Notes under the pieces: generated by a model
Databases searched by the model: none
Seen by the model: the letters and a program-made list of their open reading frames with translations, nothing else
Told to the model about the DNA's origin: nothing
Program-made: the position numbers and the translations under genes
Shown: positions 43,403 to 51,915 of the stretch, one piece after another
Position numbering within the stretch: the stretch's first letter is position 1
Layout: every line of letters starts with the position of its first letter
Origin: Cryptosporangium arvum DSM 44712
Lineage (GTDB): Bacteria; Actinomycetota; Actinomycetes; Mycobacteriales; Cryptosporangiaceae
Assembly: GCF_000585375.1 (NCBI RefSeq)
Contig: NZ_KK073874.1
Span: 8,715,913-8,779,912 of the forward strand
Reading direction: 5' to 3'
DNA: 64,000 nucleotides

Positions 43403-43419
43403 TCATGAATTCTTCATGA
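43403..43419. promoter_or_regulatory. TCATGA direct repeats upstream of the second binding-protein gene and MFS gene
   Basis: TCATGA at 43403 and 43414, exactly 11 bases apart, in CCTCATGAATTCTTCATGAT. Same half-site and spacing as 40413-40429. It lies between the divergent lipoprotein and MFS starts, so it could serve either. Confidence 0.5.
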
Positions 43420-43460
43420 TGGACGTAATTGCAAAAACCCGAGCCGGTAGGATTGTTGCA

Positions 43461-44675
43461 GTGAGCAATAGACTGACCTGGCTGTTCGCGGTCGCCGGCG
43501 GGACGGCGGTCGGCAACCTGTACTGGGCGCAGCCGCTCCTCGAGTTCATCGCGCGGGACCTGCACTCGTCCCCCGGCACCGCCGGGTGGTTGGTCACCGC
43601 GACGCAGATCGGGTACGCGGTGGGCATCCTGCTCGTCGTCCCGCTCGGCGACGTGCTCGACCGCCGCAAGTTGGTGCCGATCATGATGGTGTGCGCCGCC
43701 GCCGCGCTCACCGCGTGCGCGCTGGCCCCGTCGCTCGGTGCGCTGCTGGTCGCGATCGCCGCGGTCGGCGTGACGACGGTCTCCGGGCAGATCCTCACTC
43801 CGCTCGCCGGTGACCTGGCCGACGACACGAACCGGGGCCGGGTCGTCGGCACGGTCGTCTCCGGCCTGCTGATCGGCATCCTGGTCTCCCGGACGATCAG
43901 CGGATTCGTCGCCGACGTCGCCGGCTGGCGCACGATCTTCGCCGCCGCGGCGGTCGTCGCGCTGGTGCTGGCCGGCGTGCTCTACCGGTCGATCCCGGCG
44001 CTGCCGCCGAAAGAGCGGCTCCGGTATCCGGCGCTCATCGCCTCGGTGGCGACCGCGGTGGCCCGGGAGCGCGCGGTGCGCTGGACGCTGCTCCTCGGCG
44101 CGATCGGCTTCGCGCTGTTCACGATGTTCTGGACGTCGTTGACGTTCCTGCTCAGCGCGCCGCCGTACCGCTACCCGGTGTCGGTGATCGGGCTCTTCGG
44201 GCTCGCCGGTCTGGCCGGGGCGCTCGCCGCCCAGCGCGCCGGCCGGCTGCACGACCGCGGCTGGTCGCTCCCGGCCACCGGTATCGCCTGGGTGTTGACG
44301 CTCGTCGCGTTCGCGGTGGCCGGGTTCGGCGGCCACTCCGTCGTCGCCGTCCTGGTGGCGATCGTGCTCCTGGACGTGTCCGTCCAGGGGATGCTCATCC
44401 TCAACCAGGCCCGGGTGTTCTCGGTCTCGACCTCGGCCCGCAGCCGGCTCAACACCGCGTTCGTGACGAGCAACTTCGTCGGCGGGGCGGTCGGCTCGGC
44501 CGGGGCTTCGGTGCTGTGGTCGGCCGGTGGGTGGGCGGCGGTGTCGACGGCCGGCGCGGCGCTGAGCGTCGTCGCCCTGGTGGTCTGGTTGTTCGGACGC
44601 CGCGGCGCGCTCGTGGTCAGCGGTGGAACCGACGCAGCGCCGCAAGCGTCGCCGACGGGTTCTCCTCGGGGATGA
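43461..44675 (+). CDS. MFS transporter (sugar-efflux/AraJ-like)
   Basis: 404 residues from GTG 43461; a GTG or ATG start upstream is possible but lies in the repeat region. Twelve helices with the MFS loop motif GDVLDRRKLVP between helices 2 and 3 and AVGNLYWAQPLLEFIARDL near the start. Resembles proton-driven efflux carriers. Its end overlaps the convergent dehalogenase-like gene by 59 bases. Substrate unknown. Confidence 0.85.
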   Translation: MSNRLTWLFAVAGGTAVGNLYWAQPLLEFIARDLHSSPGTAGWLVTATQIGYAVGILLVVPLGDVLDRRKLVPIMMVCAAAALTACALAPSLGALLVAIAAVGVTTVSGQILTPLAGDLADDTNRGRVVGTVVSGLLIGILVSRTISGFVADVAGWRTIFAAAAVVALVLAGVLYRSIPALPPKERLRYPALIASVATAVARERAVRWTLLLGAIGFALFTMFWTSLTFLLSAPPYRYPVSVIGLFGLAGLAGALAAQRAGRLHDRGWSLPATGIAWVLTLVAFAVAGFGGHSVVAVLVAIVLLDVSVQGMLILNQARVFSVSTSARSRLNTAFVTSNFVGGAVGSAGASVLWSAGGWAAVSTAGAALSVVALVVWLFGRRGALVVSGGTDAAPQASPTGSPRG

Positions 44676-45480
44676 AGTGGCCGCTCTCGATCGCCTCGCC
44701 GGTGACGTCGTCGGCCCACTCGCGCCAGACCGCGAGCGGGTCGTACCACGCGCCGACGGCCCCTCGGGAACCCCACAGCACCTGCACCGGGCAGCCGATC
44801 CGACGGCCGGCGGCCCGGTCGGCCTCGTCGGCGGCACGGTCGCACGTCGCCCCGGCGCGGTAGTCCTCGCAGACGGCGTGGATCACCTTCGGGTCGCGGA
44901 CGTGGCGGGCGTAGTCGTCGATCGCCGCGAACGATCGGAGCGCGCCACCGAACTGGGCGTCGAAGAAGAACCAGTCGGGGTCGGCCGCGATGAGCGTCTC
45001 CGGGATCGGCTCCGGCTGCGCCAGCAGCGGCCAGTGCCAGTAGCCCAGCGCGAACCGCGCATCGGCCCGGGCCCACACCTCGGCGGTGGGCACGATGTCG
45101 AGCACGCTCAGCCGGCGCACGACGTCGGGGTGGTCCAGCGCGAGCCGGTAGGAGACCCGCCCGCCCCGGTCGTGCCCGACCACGTCGAACCGGTCGAAGC
45201 CGAGGTGACGCATCAACGCGACGGCGTCACGCCCCATCGCCCGCTTGCCGTAGGTGGTGTGATCGGCGACCGTGCGCGGCGCGCTGCTGTCCCCGTAGCC
45301 CCGCAGGTCGGGCGTCACGACCGTGAAGTCCGCGGCGAGCTCACCGGCGACCGGGTCCCACATCCGGTGGGTCTCCGGGTACCCGTGCAGCAGTAGCAGC
45401 GGCGGCCCGTCGCCGCCGTGGCGCACGTTCACCACCACCTCGCCGACATCGACGCGCTCGGTGACGAACCCGTCAGACAT
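44617..45480 (-). CDS. Haloacetate (fluoroacetate) dehalogenase-like alpha/beta hydrolase
   Basis: 287 residues. Nucleophile elbow GHDRGGR puts Asp at 104 rather than Ser, with D128 (VLDIVP) and H268 (SGHF) completing the triad. R105 and R108 (carboxylate binding), H149-W150 in GYWHW (halide binding) and Tyr207 in EDYRAG are also present, matching the known active-site set of haloacetate dehalogenase H-1/FAc-DEX as I recall it. Epoxide hydrolases share D-D-H but not the arginine pair. It should release halide from short haloacids. Its ATG overlaps the upstream XRE gene end by eight bases, so both are coexpressed. Confidence 0.82.
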   Translation of the reverse strand: MSDGFVTERVDVGEVVVNVRHGGDGPPLLLLHGYPETHRMWDPVAGELAADFTVVTPDLRGYGDSSAPRTVADHTTYGKRAMGRDAVALMRHLGFDRFDVVGHDRGGRVSYRLALDHPDVVRRLSVLDIVPTAEVWARADARFALGYWHWPLLAQPEPIPETLIAADPDWFFFDAQFGGALRSFAAIDDYARHVRDPKVIHAVCEDYRAGATCDRAADEADRAAGRRIGCPVQVLWGSRGAVGAWYDPLAVWREWADDVTGEAIESGHFIPEENPSATLAALRRFHR

Positions 45481-46324
45481 GCACGTCCCCCATCTGTCGG
45501 GTGCCGACCTGTTGGGTGCCGACGACCGAGAGCAGGCGCAGGGCCTCCTCGGACGGCGAGCCCGGTACCGCGGTGTAGATGACCACCCGCTGATCCCGGT
45601 CGGCGATCTCCAGCGCGTCGCAGTTGACGGTCACCGGCCCGACCAGCGGGTGGTGGAACGTCTTGCTCAGCGTCGGGGTGGAGGCGACGTCGTGGGACGC
45701 CCACAGCGCCCGGAAGCGCTCGCTGCCCGCGTGCAGTTCGTCCACCAGCGCGCGCACGCCCCGGTCGTCCGGATACCTGGCGACCACCGCCCGTAGCTGC
45801 CGGGTCGACGACCGCTCGAACTCCGCAGGGTCGGACACCCCGTAGAGGCGGCCGAGGAACGCCCGCCGGAGCAGGTTGCGCTCCCGGCGCGGCACGGCCG
45901 AGAAGTCCTCCATCAGCGCGGCCGCGAGGTCGTTCCAGGCGAGCACCTCGTAGTCCGCGGCGGTCACGAACGCCGCGGAGAGCGGGAGCCGCTCGATCAG
46001 GTCGAGGATGCCCGGCCGTACCTCGCGCGGCGGCCCCGGCGGCGACGTGGGCGGCGCACCCGCGAGCTGGTGCAGGTGAGCGCGCTCGGCGTCGGACAAC
46101 CGCAGCGCCCTGGCCAGACCGCCGAGCACCTCACGCGAGGGCTGTGGGCCGCGGGCCTGTTCGAGCCGGGAGTAGTACTCCGGCGAGATGAACGCCAGGC
46201 GCGCCACCTCCTCGCGGCGCAGCCCCGGGGTGCGCCGGCGCCGCCCCGCCGGGAGGCCCACCTCCGCCGGTGCGATCCGCTCGCGTCGGCTGCGCAGGAA
46301 GTCCGCCAGTTCGCGTCTGTCCAC
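45473..46324 (-). CDS. XRE regulator with MmyB-like ligand-binding domain
   Basis: 283 residues from GTG 46324. The helix-turn-helix covers about 10-75: RRRTPGLRREEVARLAFISPEYYSRLEQARGPQPSREVLGGLARAL. The rest matches the MmyB-like ligand-binding domain (AAFVTAADYEVLAWNDLAAALM, NLLRRAF, HPLVGPVTVNCDALEI). Such proteins control nearby enzymes, often SDRs or hydrolases. It shares an operon with the dehalogenase-like gene and is divergent from the SDR gene, and probably controls both. Confidence 0.88.
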   Translation of the reverse strand: MDRRELADFLRSRRERIAPAEVGLPAGRRRRTPGLRREEVARLAFISPEYYSRLEQARGPQPSREVLGGLARALRLSDAERAHLHQLAGAPPTSPPGPPREVRPGILDLIERLPLSAAFVTAADYEVLAWNDLAAALMEDFSAVPRRERNLLRRAFLGRLYGVSDPAEFERSSTRQLRAVVARYPDDRGVRALVDELHAGSERFRALWASHDVASTPTLSKTFHHPLVGPVTVNCDALEIADRDQRVVIYTAVPGSPSEEALRLLSVVGTQQVGTRQMGDVHV

Positions 46325-46411
46325 GCGTCCGAGTGTGCTCCCGGAGACCGCTCGGCAACCAGGTACCGACGGTGCCTGGATGCGCCCCGCCGGTCGAAAC
46401 AGGCTCGGGCC

Positions 46412-47170
46412 ATGAACCTGCTCGAGAACAAGGTCGCTTTCGTCACCGGCGCCGGCCGGGGCATCGGAGCCGCTGCCGCGCGGCTGTTCGCCCGGGAAGG
46501 CGCGCGGGTGCTGCTCGCGGCACGCAGCGAGGACCAGCTGACCGCGGTCACCGACCAGATCCGGGCGGCCGGTGGCACCGCGGACCACGTCCGCTGCGAT
46601 CTGGCCGACGCCGACGACGTGCGCGCCGCCGTCGACCGCACCGTCGCCACCTACGGGCGGCTCGACGTCGCGTTCAACAACGGGGCGACGATCTCGCCGC
46701 CCGGGCCGCTCGACGAGGTGAGCGTCGAGGACTTCGACCGCCTCTACGGCGTCAACCTGCGTGGCCAGTGGTTGGCCATGCGGGCCGAGATCGCCGCGAT
46801 CCGGGCCACCGCGGGCACCGGGGCGATCGTCAACAACTCGAGTGTCGGCAGCCTGACGGGCAACCCCGCGCTGCCCGCGTACGGCGCGATGAAGCGGGCC
46901 GTGAACAGCCTCACCGAGTCGGCGGCCATCTCGTACGGCCCCGAGGGAATCCGGGTCAACGCGATCGCGCCCGGCAACACGCTCACCGCAATGATTCGCA
47001 CCTGGGAGGCCGAATCACCCGGCCTCCAGGAGCGGCTCGTCGCGTCCACGCCGCTGGGGCGCGGCGCCGACCCGGACGAGATCGCCCAGGCCGCCGCCTG
47101 GCTGCTCAGCGACCGGGCGTCGTTCGTGACCGGCGTCGTGCTCCGGGTCGACGGCGGCGCCAGGGCCTAG
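46412..47170 (+). CDS. Short-chain dehydrogenase/reductase
   Basis: 252 residues from ATG 46412. Cofactor site TGAGRGIG, NNGATIS (NNAG variant), catalytic Ser in NNSSVGS and YGAMK (Tyr, Lys), then APGNTLTAM. Complete classical SDR; NADP preference is suggested by AARSED after beta-2. Substrate unknown. Divergent from the MmyB-like regulator. The TAG stop is the first part of a 170-bp palindromic element, so the final residues GGARA may have been set by its insertion. Confidence 0.9.
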   Translation: MNLLENKVAFVTGAGRGIGAAAARLFAREGARVLLAARSEDQLTAVTDQIRAAGGTADHVRCDLADADDVRAAVDRTVATYGRLDVAFNNGATISPPGPLDEVSVEDFDRLYGVNLRGQWLAMRAEIAAIRATAGTGAIVNNSSVGSLTGNPALPAYGAMKRAVNSLTESAAISYGPEGIRVNAIAPGNTLTAMIRTWEAESPGLQERLVASTPLGRGADPDEIAQAAAWLLSDRASFVTGVVLRVDGGARA

Positions 47171-47336
47171 GCCGTGTCCTGCGAATCCGTGCTCGGCTAC
47201 GGCTCCGCTCAGCCGCCGCCAGGCCGCGTTGTCGGAGCATCCGGATACAACAGCGGTATCCGGATGCTCCTCCGCCTTGCCTGACGACGCCTGAGCGGTG
47301 CCTCGCTGCGAGCGAGATTCGCAGGACACGGCCTAG
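47167..47336. mobile_element. 170-bp palindromic element with CTAG ends (MITE-like)
   Basis: The ends form a 21-bp perfect inverted repeat (47167-47187 and 47316-47336), opening CTAGGCCGTGTCCTGCGAAT. A central hairpin is perfect over 15 bp (47234-47248 with 47256-47270), and the stretches between also pair partly (CCGCTCAG at left with CTGAGCGG at right). CTAG is the target preferred by some IS5-family elements, so this may be a non-autonomous remnant. It has no coding capacity. Stop codons of the two convergent genes (47168-47170 and 47333-47335) lie in its ends, and it would also act as a terminator. Confidence 0.65.
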
Positions 47337-47566
47337 TCGATCAACGTGCCGTCCATGAAGTGTTCGGCCAGGTCCGGACGGGCGGTCAGGCACTGCAGGC
47401 TGGTGAGCCGCCGGTACATCAGCTCCGCGTCCTGCGGTAACGCCGCGGCTGCCCGGCGGCGTGCCTCGGCCAGCCCGTCGAACCGCGCGGCCCGCCGGGC
47501 CTCGTCGAATCGCTCGTGGAACTGCTCGGCCAGCCGCACGACTTCCAACGTCACTGCGTAGTCCAC
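47333..47566 (-). CDS. Small hypothetical protein
   Basis: 77 residues from GTG 47566, chosen for GGAGGAG five bases or so upstream. Helical and charged: VTLEVVRLAEQFHERFDEARRAARFDGLAEARRRAAAALPQDAELMYRRLTSLQCL. No family recognised. Its TAG stop lies in the right end of the palindromic element, so the original C-terminus may have been different. Confidence 0.5.
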   Translation of the reverse strand: MDYAVTLEVVRLAEQFHERFDEARRAARFDGLAEARRRAAAALPQDAELMYRRLTSLQCLTARPDLAEHFMDGTLID

Positions 47567-47653
47567 CTTCGCTCCTCCCCCAGTGGTCGTCACGGGTACA
47601 GAGCCGCGGCAAAGCGGTTTGATACGCCCCACTTGACGGCGCGCCAATCTGGG

Positions 47654-47677
47654 GGTTACCTCTTTTTAATGGTAACC
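47654..47677. promoter_or_regulatory. Inverted-repeat operator upstream of MFS-tetR
   Basis: GGTTACC (47654-47660) and GGTAACC (47671-47677) flank a ten-base AT-rich spacer. TTGACG at 47633 could be the -35 box. Likely bound by the TetR protein encoded downstream. Confidence 0.5.
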
Positions 47678-47697
47678 ACCAGAAAGGCGTGACCGTC

Positions 47698-49134
47698 ATG
47701 ACGAAGTGGTGGGCGCTGGCCGCAGTGAGCACGAGCGTTCTGGTGGTCGGCCTGGACGGCACGGTCCTCTCGGTCGCGCTGCCGACCCTGGCGACCGAAC
47801 TCGGCGCGTCGCAGACCGACCTGGTCTGGTTCACGTCCGGGTACCTGCTCGTGCTCGCGGCCGCCGTGCTCCCGGTGGGCGTGCTCGGAGATCGCTTCGG
47901 CCGGAAAAGGCTGCTGCTGGTATCGCTCCTCGGGTTCGGCGCCGGGTCGGCGATCTGCGCCTACGCGTCGTCGGCCGGCGTGTTCCTCGCCGGCCGGGCG
48001 CTCCAGGGCGTCGCGGGCGCCGGGATCACGGTGATGGCGATGTCGGTGCTCGTCGTGCTGTTCGCGGCGGACGAGCGGCCACGGGCCGTCGGCATCTACC
48101 AGGCCGCGAACTTCGTCGCCCTGCCGCTGGGGCCCCTGCTCGGCGGGTGGATGCTGGCCCACCTGTGGTGGGGGTGGGTGTTCCTGATCAACGTGCCGAT
48201 CGTGGCGGTGGCGCTGGCCGTGACGGCGGCACTCGTCCCGGAATCGCAGGCCTCCGAGCGGCCCGGGCTCGACCCGATCGGAAGCCTGACCTGCGCCTGC
48301 GGTCTGGTGCTCACGATCGGCGGCACGATCAGAGCCGGTGCGCACGGCTGGGGTGACCCGGCGACCCTGGCGCTGCTGCTCGGAGGCGTCCTGTTCCTCG
48401 TCGGCTTCGGCGGGTGGGAGTGGCGTGGTGCGGCGCGGCCGCTGATCGATCACCGGCTGTCGCGGAGCTTCTTCGCCGGCGCCGTGCTCATCGCGATCGC
48501 CGGGGTCGCGATGGTCGGGGTGCTGTTCGCTCTGCCCCAGTTCTTCCAGGAGGTGCGGGGCGCCGACACGCTCGGCTCGGGGCTGCGGCTGCTGCCGCTG
48601 ATCGCGGGGACGGTGGTGGGTGCGGGCACGGCCGCGCCGCTGGCCCGAGCCGTCGGTCGGCGAGCCGCCGTCGTGAGCGGATTCCTCGTCACCGCGGCCG
48701 GGCTGCTCACCGGGGCCACCCGCCTCGACCCGGCGGTCGGATGGACCGCACTGCTCGGGGCCGGAACCGGCCTCGCGCTGGCCGCGTCGACGTCCGCTGC
48801 GCTCTCCACCCTGGACGCCGAGCGCAGCGGCGTCGGATCCGCCGTCGTTCAGGCGTTCAACAAGGCCAGCGGGCCGTTCGGCGCTGCGCTGTCCGGCAGT
48901 GTGCTGATCGCGGTGTACCGGAGCCACGACCTGCCCGCAGGCGCGCGACGCGGGCTCACCGAAGGGCTCCTGGTCGCCGCCGAGCCGGCCCGGGCCGCGT
49001 TCGTGGCAGGATTCCGGGTGTCGCTGCTGGTCTCCGCCGGAGTTGCCGTCGTGGGCGCGGTGGCGGCTGCGGCACTGCTTCCCGGCAGATCGGCAGCGGA
49101 GCGGAGGAACACCGAGGATGTCGTCCACGGCTGA
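47698..49134 (+). CDS. MFS drug transporter, DHA2 type
   Basis: 478 residues from ATG 47698 (GTG 47689 possible). About fourteen helices; LDGTVLSVALPTLATELGAS is the DHA2 motif D1 region, GDRFGRKRLLL the loop 2-3 motif A, and ALQGVAGAGITVMAM motif C of antiporters. Exports drugs by proton antiport. The TetR gene starts within its last 17 bases, giving a self-controlled efflux operon. Next comes helR with its own rifamycin element, so rifamycins are one candidate substrate, but this is speculative. Confidence 0.88.
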   Translation: MTKWWALAAVSTSVLVVGLDGTVLSVALPTLATELGASQTDLVWFTSGYLLVLAAAVLPVGVLGDRFGRKRLLLVSLLGFGAGSAICAYASSAGVFLAGRALQGVAGAGITVMAMSVLVVLFAADERPRAVGIYQAANFVALPLGPLLGGWMLAHLWWGWVFLINVPIVAVALAVTAALVPESQASERPGLDPIGSLTCACGLVLTIGGTIRAGAHGWGDPATLALLLGGVLFLVGFGGWEWRGAARPLIDHRLSRSFFAGAVLIAIAGVAMVGVLFALPQFFQEVRGADTLGSGLRLLPLIAGTVVGAGTAAPLARAVGRRAAVVSGFLVTAAGLLTGATRLDPAVGWTALLGAGTGLALAASTSAALSTLDAERSGVGSAVVQAFNKASGPFGAALSGSVLIAVYRSHDLPAGARRGLTEGLLVAAEPARAAFVAGFRVSLLVSAGVAVVGAVAAAALLPGRSAAERRNTEDVVHG

Positions 49135-49729
49135 GCGCCCCCCGCTCGGGCTGCGTGAACGCAAGAAGGCGCGCACCCGGGCCGCGATCCAGACGCACGC
49201 GCTGCGCCTGTTCCGCGAGCAGGGTTACCAGTCGACGACCGTCGACCAGATCATCACCGCGGCCGAGGTGTCGGAGACGACGTTCTTCCGGTATTTCCCC
49301 ACCAAGGAAGACACCGTTCTGCAGGACGACTTCGACCCGATGATCGCGTCCTCGCTACGCGACCAGCCGGCCGCGCTGTCGCCGGTGGCGGCGGTGCGGC
49401 GCACGCTCCGCGACCACTTCGAGGCGCGGACGCCCGAGCAGCGCCGGGAGATGCACGAACGGCTCGCGCTTGTGGTCGCCGAGCCCGCGCTGCGTTCGAC
49501 GATGCTGGTCCAGGCCACCGGCGCGATGCGGCTGATCGAGCAGGCGCTCGCGGCCCGCGCCGGAGCCGATCATGCGGACCTCGCGACCCGCGCGGTGGCC
49601 GGTGCGGTGATCGGCGTGTTGCTGGCGGCGGTCGAGGAGTGGAGTGAGGCTCGCGGCGAGCTGCCGCCCATCGTCGACGCGGCGCTCGAGCACTTGGAGA
49701 ACGGCCTCTCTTCCCACTTCAACGTATAG
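49118..49729 (+). CDS. TetR-family regulator of the MFS operon
   Basis: 203 residues from ATG 49118. DNA-binding part: RERKKARTRAAIQTHALRLFREQGYQSTTVDQIITAAEVSETTFFRYFPTKEDTVL. The overlap with the efflux gene indicates joint control and autorepression through the dyad at 47654-47677. Ligand unknown, probably the drug that the MFS protein exports. Confidence 0.9.
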   Translation: MSSTAERPPLGLRERKKARTRAAIQTHALRLFREQGYQSTTVDQIITAAEVSETTFFRYFPTKEDTVLQDDFDPMIASSLRDQPAALSPVAAVRRTLRDHFEARTPEQRREMHERLALVVAEPALRSTMLVQATGAMRLIEQALAARAGADHADLATRAVAGAVIGVLLAAVEEWSEARGELPPIVDAALEHLENGLSSHFNV

Positions 49730-49736
49730 CGGAGAG

Positions 49737-49756
49737 GGGGACTTGCGGCAAGACCC
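49737..49756 (+). promoter_or_regulatory. Rifamycin-associated element (RAE) of helR
   Basis: GGGGACTTGCGGCAAGACCC contains the palindrome CTTGC-G-GCAAG flanked by G4 and C3 runs and matches the RAE I recall from actinobacterial rifamycin-resistance genes. It lies 23 bases before the helR start. It predicts induction of helR by rifamycins. Confidence 0.78.
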
Positions 49757-49779
49757 GGGTCAGGGCTCACGCTAACGAC

Positions 49780-51915
49780 GTGAATTTCTTGTCTACCAGC
49801 GCATTCGACCTGCCCGAGCGCCTCGCGGCCAAGGCCGACCCAGCTCTCATCGCCGACGACGAGAAACACTTCGCGGCCATCGCGGAGAGCCTCGAGGAAC
49901 TGATCGCCGACCTGACCGAGCGGCTCGGCGTCGCGCTCAAGGCGCCCGGTGGCATCGGTCAGAAGGCCATGGACCGGGACCAGGAGGTCCATCGGCTCAG
50001 CGCGCGGCTGCGTACCGTGCGACGGTTCGGCCTGGACCTGTGCCTGGGTCGGGTCGTCCGCGACGACGAGCCCGAGCCGGTGTACGTCGGGCGCCTCGGC
50101 CTCACCGACAGCGACGGTCGACGGCTGATGGTCGACTGGCGCTCACCCGCCGCCGAACCGTTCTTCGGCGCGACGCACGCCAACCCGATGGGCCTGGTGA
50201 GCCGCCGCCGGTACCGGTGGGCACGCGGCCGGATCAACGACTACTGGGACGAGGTGTTCACGCCCGACGGGCTGGAGGGCCACGCGGCCCTCGACGACCA
50301 GTCCGCGTTCATCGCCAGCCTCGGCGGCAACCGATCCGACCGGATGCGCGACGTGCTCGGCACGATCCAATCCGACCAGGACGCGATCATCCGGGCCGGC
50401 TCCCGCGGCGCGCTCGTCGTCGACGGCGGTCCCGGCACGGGCAAGACCGTCGTCGCGCTGCACCGCACCGCGTACCTGCTCTACTCCGACCCGAGGCTCG
50501 GTTCCCGCCACGGTGGCGTGCTGTTCGTCGGTCCCCACCAGCCCTACCTGGCGTACGTCTCCGACGTGCTGCCGAGCCTCGGTGAGGACGACGTCCAGAT
50601 CTGCACGCTGCGCGACATGGTCGCCGAGGGGGCGGCCGCTCCCGACGAGACCGATCCCGCCGTGGCCGGGCTCAAAGCGTCGGCCCGGATGGTGAACGCG
50701 ATCGAGACCGCGGTGCGGTTCTACGAGGAACCGCCGCGCACGGGGACGCGGGTCGCGGTCGAGCGGTCCGAGGTCTGGCTGAGCGCCGAGGACTGGGCCG
50801 AGGCGTTCGACGCGGTCGGCCACGGCACCCCGCACAACGAGGCGCGCGGACAGATCTGGGACGAGCTGGTCGAGATCCTGGTCGCGAAGTCGTCCGAGGA
50901 CAGCCGGGCGGCGCTGGAGCGCAACACCGCGCTCCGGGACGCGCTGAACCGGGCGTGGCCGGTGCTGCACGCCGACGACCTGGTCTCCGACCTCTGGTCG
51001 GTCCCCGCTTACCTGCGGAAGTGCGCTCCCTGGCTGAGCGCTCCCGAGGTCCGGCTGCTGCAGCGCGAGGACCCGAAAGCCTGGACGGTCGCCGACCTGC
51101 CGCTCCTGGACGCCGCCCGGCAGCGGCTCGGCGACGCGGGCCTCGACCGGCGCCGGCGGCGACGCGACGCCGAGGTGGCCGCGCGGCAGGAGCAGATGGA
51201 CCAGGTCGTCGATCACCTGGTCGAGGCCGCCGACGACGAGTACGGCTACGGGCTGATGACGATGGTGCGCGGAAGCTTCCAGGGTGTGCTCATCGACGAG
51301 ACCGGTCTGGTCGTCGCCGAGCCCGACCGGCTCGCCGGGCCGTTCGCGCACGTCGTCGTCGACGAGGCGCAGGAGCTCACCGACGCGGAGTGGCAGATGC
51401 TGCTGCTCCGCTGCCCCTCGCGCAGCTTCACGATCGTCGGGGACCGCGCCCAGGCCCGGCACGGGTTCACCGAGTCGTGGGCGGAGCGGCTGACCCGGAT
51501 CGGCCTCAACCGGATCGACCTGGCCTCGCTGACCATCAACTACCGGACGCCGGAAGAGGTGATGATCGAGGCCGAGCCGGTCATCAGGGCCGCGCTGCCG
51601 GACGCCAACGTGCCGACGTCGATCCGGCGCAGCGGCGTCCCGGTGACACACGGTTCGGTCGACGAGCTGGAGTCGATCCTGGCCGAATGGCAGGCGGCGA
51701 ACGACGACGGGATCGCGTGCGTCATCGGCCACCCCGGCTTCACGGCGACGAGCCGGGTGCGCTCGCTGACACCGGAGCTCGCCAAGGGACTCGAGTTCGA
51801 CCTGGTCGTGCTCGTCGATCCGGAGTCGTTCGGCACCGGCATCGAAGGCGCGGTCGACCGCTACGTCGCGATGACCAGGGCCACCCAGCGGCTGGTCATG
51901 CTCACGAGCTCCTGA
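49780..51915 (+). CDS. helR: HelR, RNA polymerase-recycling UvrD-like ATPase
   Basis: 711 residues from GTG 49780. Walker A GGPGTGKT (about 215-222), Walker B VVVDEAQELTDAEWQ (about 525-540), GDRAQARHGFTESW and YRTPEEVM superfamily 1 motifs; N-terminal LMVDWRSPAAEPFFGATHANPMGLVSRRRYRW is characteristic of HelD/HelR-like proteins. HelR removes RNA polymerase stalled by rifamycins from DNA and confers tolerance. The RAE directly upstream supports HelR over plain HelD. No Shine-Dalgarno sequence is visible, so the transcript may be leaderless. The 3' end overlaps the convergent LysR gene by 14 bases. Confidence 0.88.
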   Translation: MNFLSTSAFDLPERLAAKADPALIADDEKHFAAIAESLEELIADLTERLGVALKAPGGIGQKAMDRDQEVHRLSARLRTVRRFGLDLCLGRVVRDDEPEPVYVGRLGLTDSDGRRLMVDWRSPAAEPFFGATHANPMGLVSRRRYRWARGRINDYWDEVFTPDGLEGHAALDDQSAFIASLGGNRSDRMRDVLGTIQSDQDAIIRAGSRGALVVDGGPGTGKTVVALHRTAYLLYSDPRLGSRHGGVLFVGPHQPYLAYVSDVLPSLGEDDVQICTLRDMVAEGAAAPDETDPAVAGLKASARMVNAIETAVRFYEEPPRTGTRVAVERSEVWLSAEDWAEAFDAVGHGTPHNEARGQIWDELVEILVAKSSEDSRAALERNTALRDALNRAWPVLHADDLVSDLWSVPAYLRKCAPWLSAPEVRLLQREDPKAWTVADLPLLDAARQRLGDAGLDRRRRRRDAEVAARQEQMDQVVDHLVEAADDEYGYGLMTMVRGSFQGVLIDETGLVVAEPDRLAGPFAHVVVDEAQELTDAEWQMLLLRCPSRSFTIVGDRAQARHGFTESWAERLTRIGLNRIDLASLTINYRTPEEVMIEAEPVIRAALPDANVPTSIRRSGVPVTHGSVDELESILAEWQAANDDGIACVIGHPGFTATSRVRSLTPELAKGLEFDLVVLVDPESFGTGIEGAVDRYVAMTRATQRLVMLTSS

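Noticed and set aside
44617-45480. Ordinary serine esterase or epoxide hydrolase
   Set aside because: The nucleophile is Asp in GHDRGGR, and the arginine pair and His-Trp of haloacetate dehalogenases are present.
47167-47336. Plain transcription terminator only
   Set aside because: Too long, with CTAG-flanked 21-bp terminal repeats and nested hairpins; an element remnant explains it better, though it probably also terminates transcription.
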